Source: Thioalkalivibrio thiocyanodenitrificans ARhD 1 (lineage in GTDB: Bacteria > Pseudomonadota > Gammaproteobacteria > Ectothiorhodospirales > Ectothiorhodospiraceae). From it: a stretch of DNA of 64,000 nt. Position numbers and translations under genes: made by a program. Positions 58,482 through 64,000 of the stretch are shown here, piece by piece. A model generated the notes under the pieces. The model made no database searches and was not told the origin of the DNA. It was given only the letters and a program-made list of their open reading frames with translations. The number at the start of each line of letters is the position of its first letter. The first letter of the stretch is position 1. Where the stretch lies: assembly GCF_000378965.1 (NCBI RefSeq), contig NZ_KB900537.1:62001-126000 (forward strand), in the 5' to 3' direction.

Positions 58482-58554
58482 TGAGCCGTGTTGGATTCGA
58501 ACCAACGACCAACGGATTAAAAGTCCGATGCTCTACCAACTGAGCTAACGGCCC
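58482..58554 (-). tRNA. tRNA-Lys (TTT), CCA not encoded
   Basis: 73 nt, anticodon loop CTTTTAA, acceptor GGGCCGT/ACGGCTC. After A73 the DNA reads CAT. Confidence 0.92.
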
Positions 58555-58609
58555 ATAGCAAACCTAATTTTACCGCGACTTCATGCGCGCACACGTACGA
58601 CTACAGATA

Positions 58610-58664
58610 AGAACCTCGCCGCCCGGGTAAAAACCGGGTGCTCTTCCATCTGAGCTACACCCCC
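58610..58664 (-). pseudogene. Truncated tRNA-Lys (TTT)-like fragment
   Basis: Acceptor 5' strand GGGGGTG, a full D arm and a perfect anticodon arm (CCCGG-TTTTTAC-CCGGG), then the sequence breaks off in the T arm. There is no TTCGA loop or 3' acceptor. Confidence 0.75.
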
Positions 58665-58722
58665 TTTGGGACATCTTCTCCCCGGCGCAAACGCGAGGAC
58701 CGCTTGCGCAAGAGGAATGAAT

Positions 58723-58798
58723 TGGAGCTGGCGACAGGAGTCGAACCTGCGACCCGCTGATTACAAATCAGCCGCTCTACCAACTGAGCTACACCAGC
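58723..58798 (-). tRNA. tRNA-Thr (TGT)
   Basis: 76 nt, anticodon loop TTTGTAA, CCA encoded. It can also read ACG codons served by the broken tRNA-Thr (CGT). Confidence 0.94.
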
Positions 58799-58799
58799 G

Positions 58800-58873
58800 T
58801 GGATCACCCGCCAGGACTCGAACCTGGATCTCAAGGGCCAAAGCCTTGGGTCCTACCATTAGACGACAGGTGA
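58800..58873 (-). tRNA. tRNA-Gln (TTG)
   Basis: 74 nt, anticodon loop CTTTGGC in CAAGG/CCTTG, CCA encoded. One base separates it from tRNA-Thr (TGT). Confidence 0.93.
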
Positions 58874-58979
58874 GCTGAAAAGAAGATCGAAGGAAACTTC
58901 CAGCCTCCGGACGAGAGACTGTCCCGCTTGTCCAAGGCGACGGATCTGAACAACCCGCTTCCCTTCGAAAACTGGAAAT

Positions 58980-59056
58980 TGGTCCGGGTAGAGAGATTCG
59001 AACTCCCGACATCCTGCTCCCAAAGCAGGCGCGCTACCAGACTGCGCTATACCCGG
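58980..59056 (-). tRNA. tRNA-Pro (TGG)
   Basis: 77 nt, anticodon loop TTTGGGA in CCTGC/GCAGG, acceptor CCGGGTA/TACCCGG, CCA encoded. Confidence 0.95.
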
Positions 59057-59070
59057 GTACTGACTTTAAC

Positions 59071-59146
59071 TGGTGGACCGTGTAGGGCTCGAACCTACGA
59101 CCATCGGATTAAGAGTCCGGAGCTCTACCAACTGAGCTAACGACCC
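59071..59146 (-). tRNA. tRNA-Lys (CTT)
   Basis: 76 nt, anticodon loop CTCTTAA, acceptor has two G-U pairs, CCA encoded. Confidence 0.93.
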
Positions 59147-59169
59147 ATGAAAACCTGCTGCGTGAAGAT

Positions 59170-59244
59170 TGGTAGGGACGGAGAATTTCGAAATCTCGAC
59201 ATCCGCTTTGTGAGAGCGGCGCTCTGCCTCTGAGCTACGTCCCT
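59170..59244 (-). tRNA. tRNA-Val (CAC)
   Basis: 75 nt, anticodon loop CTCACAA in CCGCT/AGCGG, A1-T72, CCA encoded. The T stem has one weak pair. Confidence 0.9.
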
Positions 59245-59251
59245 CTTTGAT

Positions 59252-59328
59252 TGGCACCCCCGGCAGGGCTCGAACCTGCAACCTTCGAGTTAGGAACACG
59301 ACGCTCTATCCAGTTGCGCTACAGGGGT
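59252..59328 (-). tRNA. tRNA-Arg (CCT)
   Basis: 77 nt, anticodon loop TTCCTAA, discriminator G, CCA encoded. The anticodon stem has one T-T mismatch. Confidence 0.9.
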
Positions 59329-59402
59329 GTGGTCGATCGCAAGCGCGCCTCGATGCCGCAAGAGAAGCAGCGCTGCCCTGTGCGCCTCGAGGCCAGGCCA
59401 AT

Positions 59403-59479
59403 TGGCGCCCCCGGAGGGACTCGAACCCCCAACTATCGATTTAGAAGACCGATGCTCTATCCGGTTGAACTACAGGGGC
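59403..59479 (-). tRNA. tRNA-Arg (TCT)
   Basis: 77 nt, anticodon loop CTTCTAA, acceptor GCCCCTG/CGGGGGC, CCA encoded. Confidence 0.94.
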
Positions 59480-59482
59480 GGA

Positions 59483-59926
59483 TCAGGGTTTCTCGGAAGG
59501 GGTCGATACAGCCGCCATGCGTTCGAGATAACGCTCTTCGAGCTCCGGCCGGTAGAAGCCATGACCGCTGACCTCTTCGTAGATCTGACGCATCAGGCTC
59601 AACGCGGCGTCCAGGCGCCTCTGGTGTTCGCCCTCGCCATAGAGCTGATCGTAGTACCCCGGGCAACCAAGGCCGTGGTCATAGCGAAGCGCCATGCTCA
59701 TGAGAAGGCCCTTAAGGGGCTCTTCTGAGAGCGCCACGCACGGCTGCGTACCGCCACATTCAAACCATTGAGCCCAAGTCAGATCGGCAATGGTTTGCGC
59801 ATCCTCCACGGGAGGGTGATCGAAGATCTCGTGGTTGCCTGTCATGCAGGCCTGATCAAAGTTCCGTGCCGCCCAGGCGGCCAGGAAAGAAGCGATAAAT
59901 TGCGCTTTGAAGGTCTGCTCGTCCAT
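59483..59926 (-). CDS. Hypothetical protein in tRNA array
   Basis: 147 residues from ATG 59926 (GAGGCG upstream), helical with Trp/Tyr-rich centre (ADLTWAQWFECGGTQPCVAL). Ends three bases before tRNA-Arg (TCT), so it must share the tRNA transcript. Not recognised. Confidence 0.6.
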   Translation of the reverse strand: MDEQTFKAQFIASFLAAWAARNFDQACMTGNHEIFDHPPVEDAQTIADLTWAQWFECGGTQPCVALSEEPLKGLLMSMALRYDHGLGCPGYYDQLYGEGEHQRRLDAALSLMRQIYEEVSGHGFYRPELEERYLERMAAVSTPSEKP

Positions 59927-60116
59927 CGATTGGCGCCTCGACAAAGGAAAGTGGGGTGGGCAGTTATCAACCGCACCCCCTTCCTCCCGTGGGTGCGACG
60001 GCTGCGGGGAGCGCCGGAATTAGGTGGGCGCGACATTACCGGTGGCTTTACCTTCCGTAACCCGCGGCGAGCGTTGTTGATGAGCGCTGACTGTGACACA
60101 ACGCCCATCAGGAATT

Positions 60117-60192
60117 TGGCTGGCACGGTAGGGGTCGAACCTACGACCACTCGAGTAACAGTCGAGCGCTCTACCAACTGAGCTACGCGCCA
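60117..60192 (-). tRNA. tRNA-Asn (GTT)
   Basis: 76 nt, anticodon loop CTGTTAC in CTCGA/TCGAG, discriminator G, CCA encoded. Confidence 0.95.
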
Positions 60193-60229
60193 AAAAACAA
60201 GGACAGGGACAGTATGTTTCGCCCTGTCT
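60193..60229 (-). terminator. Terminator-like hairpin before tRNA-Asn
   Basis: Minus strand: GACAGGG pairs with CCCTGTC across a 13-base loop, followed by CTTGTTTTTT that ends directly at tRNA-Asn. Confidence 0.6.
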
Positions 60230-60850
60230 GGCTTGACCCGGTAAAGTTTGATAGCAGAACCGGTACATACACAGCGCGATTAAACGCCTTCAAGCCCTTC
60301 GCTTGGCACTCTCTCTTTGGGGTCAGAGGCGACAACCCTCCAAGACGCAGGCTTCTAGGCGGCTCACGGCGGGATTGGCCAATCCCCCATAACCACCTGT
60401 CGACGCCGGACATGGACTGTCATGCCAAACATCGACCCCTTTCGGGACGCGCCCAGCTTTCGCCGCAGCACGTTAAGCGCATTACCTGCACCAAGGACGC
60501 TTTATTCAGCCATCGGACATTGACTTTTCAGAGTCATGTCATAACCGTGAGTGTTGATTGCGCTTCCAGGAAAAGCATTAAAACCTGGTCGGGATTGACA
60601 GAAAAACGGTTGGCGCCGCCCTCTTGCCGATCCCCTGGTACTGCACCGCCTTGAGCCGCCAAGCACACTAGCGATGCGCTGCGTTCTGGGAAGTAACTCG
60701 GGAAAACACCCTAAAACCTTCCTCGCAGCCCCTCTATCCCTAACGGGCCGGTATCCGCGCACACAGACACCGGTTTCATTGGCGGAGGTCTCGCCAAATA
60801 CTGTTCACTTACCCAATCCAAAACCCTCCGGGATAGCAACCACCGAGGGG
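60193..60850 (-). ncRNA. Candidate large noncoding RNA in the tRNA array
   Basis: About 660 bases without a credible gene on either strand, bounded by a TATACT box (60857-60862) and a terminator-like hairpin (60193-60229). Internal pairing is visible: GGGATTGGCCAATCCC (60371-60386), CCC-TTTC-GGG near 60440 and CCGGT...ACCGG at 60748-60773. Large structured RNAs such as GOLLD and ROOL are known to sit beside tRNAs in phages and mobile elements. No match to RNase P, 6S or SRP RNA was seen. Class unknown. Confidence 0.45.
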
Positions 60851-60856
60851 CGCCAT

Positions 60857-60862
60857 AGTATA
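60857..60862 (-). promoter_or_regulatory. -10-like TATACT before the candidate noncoding RNA
   Basis: Coding strand TTCCTATACTATGG. The -35 position (AGGAAT) is weak. Confidence 0.4.
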
Positions 60863-60947
60863 GGAACCGCCTCGCCGGAAATTCCTCCCGGGGCCCGCAC
60901 TCCAAGCCGTGCGACCCTGAGAACCAGTCAGAGCCTGGTTCGAAAAA

Positions 60948-61033
60948 TGGTGGGCAGGGAGGGATTCGAACCCCCAAAGTCGGAGACGCCAGATTTACAG
61001 TCTGGTGCAGCTCGCCGTCGCTGCCGCCTACCC
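60948..61033 (-). tRNA. tRNA-Tyr (GTA)
   Basis: 86 nt, class II. CAGA-CTGTAAA-TCTG anticodon arm, variable arm GTCTCCGAC, acceptor GGGTAGG/CCTGCCC, CCA encoded. Confidence 0.94.
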
Positions 61034-61388
61034 AGTGCGGCGCCAGGGAGCACGGCCTGGCACCACCCTCCTATCCTGGCCAGGAGAAGCCACCACTCGC
61101 CGTACCGAGGGATAGGGTGCGCGCTGATCCCCTCGACACCATTCGAGGTTGAGATGCGCGCCCTGGTATGCCGGGTCTCCATTTAAGATCAGCCCTTGCC
61201 CGAGGCGCTTGCCTCGGGCAGTTGCATTCAGCGGGCCCGATACTCCACCGAACTAAGCGGCCAGTGGCGGCGCTCGGAACCTGCACGCCGCGGAGTCACA
61301 ATCCCTGAACACCTAGCGGACCGCCCGTCCGCTCATCCCGCGCCCGCGAGACTTAAGCGTAGCTACTTCAGTGCCAGGGTTGTTGTGA
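61034..61388 (-). other. Gene-free spacer between tRNA-Gly and tRNA-Tyr
   Basis: 355 bases with no convincing gene. It holds a strong hairpin, GCCCGAGGC-AAGC-GCCTCGGGC (61198-61220 region), without a T run, and several G/C-rich inverted segments. It is transcribed between two tRNAs if the array is one operon, so it is either a processed spacer or a structured RNA. Confidence 0.5.
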
Positions 61389-61464
61389 TGGTGCGGGCAG
61401 TGAGGTTCGAACTCACGACCTCCTCGTTGGCAACGAGGCGCTCTACCAGCTGAGCCATGCCCGC
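61389..61464 (-). tRNA. tRNA-Gly (GCC), first tRNA of the array
   Basis: 76 nt, anticodon loop TTGCCAA in CCTCG/CGAGG, acceptor GCGGGCA/TGCCCGC, CCA encoded. Confidence 0.96.
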
Positions 61465-61546
61465 GGACATGTGTATAGCTACCGGAAATTGGCGGTTTCC
61501 GGCCGATGCCGGACATGCCGGCCGGCATCTGAGACATTTCACCCAG

Positions 61547-61558
61547 TTGTTAAAGAGT
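61547..61558 (-). promoter_or_regulatory. BoxA-like antitermination element
   Basis: Coding strand ACTCTTTAACAA, close to the rRNA boxA TGCTCTTTAACA. In rRNA operons boxA loads NusB/NusE to prevent Rho termination of untranslated RNA. Here it lies 83 bases before tRNA-Gly. Confidence 0.7.
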
Positions 61559-61604
61559 TCCGGGGAATAACAAAGACTCCGCCGGGAAACCCTGCGGAGC
61601 CAAA

Positions 61605-61640
61605 AACAAGACATGGAGATGTTTCTTGTTGTTATCTGGA
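61605..61640 (-). terminator. Terminator-like hairpin in tRNA-array leader
   Basis: Minus strand AACAAGAAACAT pairs with ATGTCTTGTT around CTCC, followed by TTTTTGG. Upstream of boxA, so it could act as an attenuator. Confidence 0.5.
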
Positions 61641-61861
61641 TCCGGAGGGCTTCGTGACACCCTCCGGTTAAAAGGAGAGCGTCAGCTCGTGTTGATCGTT
61701 TCTCTGGACAAGGCTGGGATACAAGCCTGATTCCAGGCAGCCACGACCAACCACCAGGCCTTTCGGCTGGCTCGGCATGTTTGTCGATATGGTCGTGATG
61801 CTGTTCATTTTTACGATTCCGTGATCAGTTTTCAGGTCGATCTGATTCGATCGTGTGTCAT

Positions 61862-61891
61862 AGTATAGCGCATGTTTATGGCAAATGTCAC
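61862..61891 (-). promoter_or_regulatory. tRNA-array promoter
   Basis: -35 GTGACA and -10 TATACT with 18-base spacing, same layout as the recA and tmRNA promoters. Confidence 0.6.
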
Positions 61892-61910
61892 TGGTGCGGT
61901 AAATTTTTTT

Positions 61911-62081
61911 TCAGGGCCATTGCACGATGGCACTGACCCACACCCAGATACCGAGCGCGGCAGGCCAGCCGGCCAGAGCAATCAGCAGGCAGTTGAGCAC
62001 GGCTCTAGTCCCTTGCTCTAACTTTCCGCTCAAGGATCTCGGGCTTTGATCGTGCGCTGAAAGGGCGCCGTCAGCGTTCAT
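61911..62081 (-). CDS. Small membrane protein
   Basis: 56 residues from ATG 62081, one hydrophobic helix (AVLNCLLIALAGWPAALGIW) near the C-terminus. It starts 11 bases after the upstream membrane protein stop, with GCAGGG nearby. Possibly a two-gene membrane unit. Not recognised. Confidence 0.45.
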   Translation of the reverse strand: MNADGALSAHDQSPRSLSGKLEQGTRAVLNCLLIALAGWPAALGIWVWVSAIVQWP

Positions 62082-62091
62082 CCCTGCGCCC

Positions 62092-62361
62092 CTACAAGCC
62101 AAGCATATCGGCAATCATAAAGAGAAGAACCGGAGAGGTCACTAAGCCGAGGATCGTGAGCACCCACGCCAGCACGTTTACTCCAATCCCCGCGATATTC
62201 ATGTTCTTAATGGCGATAATTGTGCCAAATATAGCGACAATCGCGGCGAGCGGAACAAATATAAAGCCGATAGTGACGATCCCAAGAACAGCTAATACAC
62301 AGGCGATAATTCCTGCGACTAATCCGCTCCCCGATCTGGGCTCTAGTTGTGATTCAATCAT
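62092..62361 (-). CDS. Small multi-pass membrane protein
   Basis: 89 residues with about three helices (GLVAGIIACVLAVLGIVTIG, IFVPLAAIVAIFGTIIAI, VNVLAWVLTILGLVTSPVLL). AAGGGGG lies upstream of the ATG. It resembles small phage and plasmid membrane proteins of the superinfection-immunity or DUF4190 kind in hydropathy only. Function unknown. Confidence 0.6.
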   Translation of the reverse strand: MIESQLEPRSGSGLVAGIIACVLAVLGIVTIGFIFVPLAAIVAIFGTIIAIKNMNIAGIGVNVLAWVLTILGLVTSPVLLFMIADMLGL

Positions 62362-62543
62362 GGTACCCCCTTGTTTATCGTTAGATGCCAGCGCTTATCC
62401 AGGGGTGCGTGACGGGCATGAGATGTAGCGTGCTGCGAACACCCCCGTGAGGCCTTGAAGCGCCTTGTCGCAGCAGCCGGATCCTGGTAACAGACCCCTC
62501 CCTTATGCGCTTACAACCCTTGAGACTTACGGCTGCTGAGAAT

Positions 62544-62552
62544 GTGTAGGGA
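62544..62552 (-). promoter_or_regulatory. TCCCTACAC promoter motif
   Basis: TTTCCCTACACATT box reading toward the membrane-protein genes, 183 bases before ATG 62361. Confidence 0.4.
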
Positions 62553-62606
62553 AAACACCTCCGAAACCGGCAATGTCTACGGACCCCTGAGGTTGAGTAC
62601 AACCGC

Positions 62607-62615
62607 TCCCTACAC
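62607..62615 (+). promoter_or_regulatory. TCCCTACAC promoter motif, cca
   Basis: GCTCCCTACACAAGG box 31 bases before ATG 62647. Confidence 0.55.
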
Positions 62616-62646
62616 AAGGAAGGCAATTACGAAAGAGGATTTAGTT

Positions 62647-63879
62647 ATGGATATCTATCTGGTAGGAGGCGCGGTGAGGGACTCCCTGCTTGGAAAGGAG
62701 GTCCGGGATCGTGATTACGTGATCGTCGGAGCAACTGCGGAGGATGTCGCCCGCCTGGAGAGTGAGGGTTACGCGCCGGTGGGGAAAGACTTCCCGGTGT
62801 TTCTGCACCCGAAGACCAAGGAGGAGTACGCACTGGCACGGCGTGAGCGCAAGGTGGCGCCTGGTCATACGGGCTTTGCCGTGGAGGCTTCCCCGGAGAT
62901 CACCCTGGAGGAGGATCTGTCCCGGAGGGATCTGACCATCAATGCGATGGCCCAGGCCTCGGATGGTTCGCTGATCGACCCCTTCAACGGGGCTAAGGAC
63001 CTGAAGGCCGGCATTCTGAGACACGTCTCTGATGCCTTTCGCGAGGATCCGCTGCGAGTACTCCGAGTGGCCCGCTTTGCGGCCCGTTACGACTTTCAGG
63101 TGGCCTGGGATACCTTCGAGCTGATGCGCGACATGGTCTCCGAAGGTCTCCTTGAGAGCCTGAGCACGGAACGCGTGTGGGCGGAGACCCAAAAGGCCCT
63201 GGGAGAGCCAAGCCCTCAGCGCTACTTCGAGATCCTTAGGATCACGGGTGCGTTGAAGCGGCTGTTCCCGGAGGTGGCTTGCCTGTTCGGAGTACCTCAG
63301 CCTGTCGAGCACCATCCTGAGAAGGATAGTGGCGTGCATACGCTGATGGTGCTGAAGCAGGCCGCGGCCCTGTCGGATGACCCTGTGGTGCGCTTCTGCG
63401 CCCTGGTTCATGATCTGGGCAAAGGAGTGACGCCGGAGGCTGAGCTCCCCAAGCACCAGGGGCACGAGGAGGCCGGCGTAGCGCTCATCGAGCAGATGTC
63501 CGAACGCCTGCGTATCCCCACAGCCTACCGACAGCTGGGGCGCCTGGTGTCTCAGCATCACTTGAGGGCTCACAGGGCCTTCGAGCTTCGAGCGGGATCG
63601 GTGTTGAAGGTGCTGGAGGCCTTGGATGCTCTGAAGCGTCCTGAACGCCTCGAGACGTTCCTGCTGGCCTGTGAAGCAGATGCCCGAGGTCGTCTTGGGC
63701 GCGAAGATCACCCCTACCCTCAGGCAGAGGTGTTTCGGGTTGCGCTCTCGGCGGCCAAGTCCGTCGACGCAAAGCCACTCGCAGCGCAGGGCTACGGCGG
63801 CGCAAAGCTCGGTGAGCTCCTGAGGGCCGGGAGAATCAGGGCAATCAAGAAAGCAGTATCTGCAATTCGCCCCGCCTAG
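62647..63879 (+). CDS. cca: CCA-adding tRNA nucleotidyltransferase
   Basis: 410 residues from ATG 62647 (GAGGAT upstream). Class II nucleotidyltransferase head: YLVGGAVRDSLLGKEVRDRD with the D-x-D pair, then DLSRRDLTINAMA and DPLRVLRVARFAARY. It continues with an HD domain (CALVHDLGKG) as in the gammaproteobacterial multifunctional enzyme. It adds or repairs the 3' CCA of tRNAs. This suits the array, in which at least two tRNAs lack encoded CCA. Confidence 0.95.
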   Translation: MDIYLVGGAVRDSLLGKEVRDRDYVIVGATAEDVARLESEGYAPVGKDFPVFLHPKTKEEYALARRERKVAPGHTGFAVEASPEITLEEDLSRRDLTINAMAQASDGSLIDPFNGAKDLKAGILRHVSDAFREDPLRVLRVARFAARYDFQVAWDTFELMRDMVSEGLLESLSTERVWAETQKALGEPSPQRYFEILRITGALKRLFPEVACLFGVPQPVEHHPEKDSGVHTLMVLKQAAALSDDPVVRFCALVHDLGKGVTPEAELPKHQGHEEAGVALIEQMSERLRIPTAYRQLGRLVSQHHLRAHRAFELRAGSVLKVLEALDALKRPERLETFLLACEADARGRLGREDHPYPQAEVFRVALSAAKSVDAKPLAAQGYGGAKLGELLRAGRIRAIKKAVSAIRPA

Positions 63880-63894
63880 CAGCGGGGCTTTTTC
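63869..63894 (+). terminator. cca terminator
   Basis: GCCCCGC pairs with GCGGGGC around CTAGCA, then TTTTT. The stem includes the last codons of cca. Confidence 0.85.
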
Positions 63895-63911
63895 GTGTGC
63901 CTGTCGTCAGC

Positions 63912-63941
63912 CACAAGAAAAGCCTCCCGAAGGGGAGGCTT
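63912..63941 (-). terminator. Terminator of the gene entering from the right
   Basis: Minus strand: AAGCCTCCC pairs with GGGAGGCTT around CTTC, followed by TTCTTG. Confidence 0.75.
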
Positions 63942-63950
63942 GTTGAAGAT

Positions 63951-64000
63951 TCAATCGTGATTCTCGGCATACTCGAAGACCGAGTCTTCGACGTATCGCA
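63951..64000 (-). CDS. C-terminal end of a gene entering from the right
   Basis: Only the last 16 codons are visible, reading YVEDSVFEYAENHD then stop, just before a terminator on the same strand. Nothing can be said about function. Confidence 0.45.
   Translation of the reverse strand, partial: RYVEDSVFEYAENHD

Larger units (their letters stand above)
61465..61861 (-). promoter_or_regulatory. Leader of the tRNA array
   Basis: About 400 bases between the promoter (61862-61891) and tRNA-Gly without a gene. In transcription order it holds a CCGGAGGG/CCCTCCGG hairpin (61639-61670), a terminator-like hairpin (61605-61640), a GGCTCCGC/GCGGAGTC hairpin, a boxA-like site (61547-61558) and a GC-rich GCCGGCCGGCATGTCCGGC stem region. 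Confidence 0.6.

Noticed and set aside
60214-60654. Plus-strand 146-codon frame in the gene-free region
   Set aside because: No ribosome site, random-looking composition, and opposite to tRNA transcription.
60193-60850. RNase P, 6S or SRP RNA
   Set aside because: None of the conserved cores (GAGGAAAGTCCGG, the SRP GGAAG tetraloop region, or a 6S open bubble) could be found.
1-64000. CRISPR array
   Set aside because: No regularly spaced 25-40 base repeats were seen; the repeated T-arm sequences in 52-61 kb are tRNA genes.

Overview
This 64 kb window looks like part of a large conjugative element (megaplasmid or integrative element) of a GC-rich gammaproteobacterium. The evidence is an F-type transfer block (traF, traH, traG in F order), a type IVb-like pilus block (secretin, GspE/PilB-type ATPase, two related pilins), a TraR/DksA protein, a ParB-like protein, a PcfJ-like protein, a tyrosine recombinase with a Xre/RES toxin-antitoxin pair, and a Wadjet operon. 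No ribosomal protein genes, rRNA or central metabolism are seen. The tmRNA tag (ANDDSFDRALAA) and the bacterial RecA fit a proteobacterial origin. The host cannot be named from the sequence alone.

Layout. 1-6.1 kb: pilus operon led by an HD-domain membrane protein. 6.2-12.5 kb: traG, traH, traF. 12.5-20 kb: small genes, a dNMP kinase, pilus ATPase, recA, recD2 and traR. 20-27.8 kb: a second pilin and many small accessory genes, including a ParB-like protein, a four-repeat SANT/Myb-like protein, a mini kinase and an LPD29-type protein. 27.9-34.5 kb: jetABCD. 35-37.8 kb: secreted proteins, recombinase and toxin-antitoxin pair. 37.9-50.9 kb: accessory enzymes, including a GNAT, a nucleotidyltransferase-PcfJ fusion, RadC, a kinase-phosphatase-RNA ligase, a helicase-associated-domain repeat protein, a TnpB element, a DUF4942 methyltransferase and an AAA+ ATPase. 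51-61.9 kb: tmRNA and a minus-strand array of about 24 tRNA genes, interspersed with small genes. A second TnpB element sits inside the anticodon of a tRNA-Thr. The array has its own promoter, hairpins and a boxA-like antitermination site, plus a roughly 0.66 kb gene-free transcription unit that may be a large noncoding RNA. 62.6-63.9 kb: CCA-adding enzyme.

How the parts fit. The tRNA array, tmRNA, RNA end-healing/ligase enzyme and CCA-adding enzyme together look like a portable translation-maintenance and RNA-repair kit, plausibly protecting the element or host from tRNA-cleaving defences (inference). Protein genes on both strands are commonly preceded by a short motif, T-C-[G/C]-C-T-A-[T/C]-A-C, most often 26-55 bases before the start codon. 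RecA, tmRNA and the tRNA array instead have promoters with a TATACT -10 and an 18-base spacer. This suggests two promoter classes on the element.
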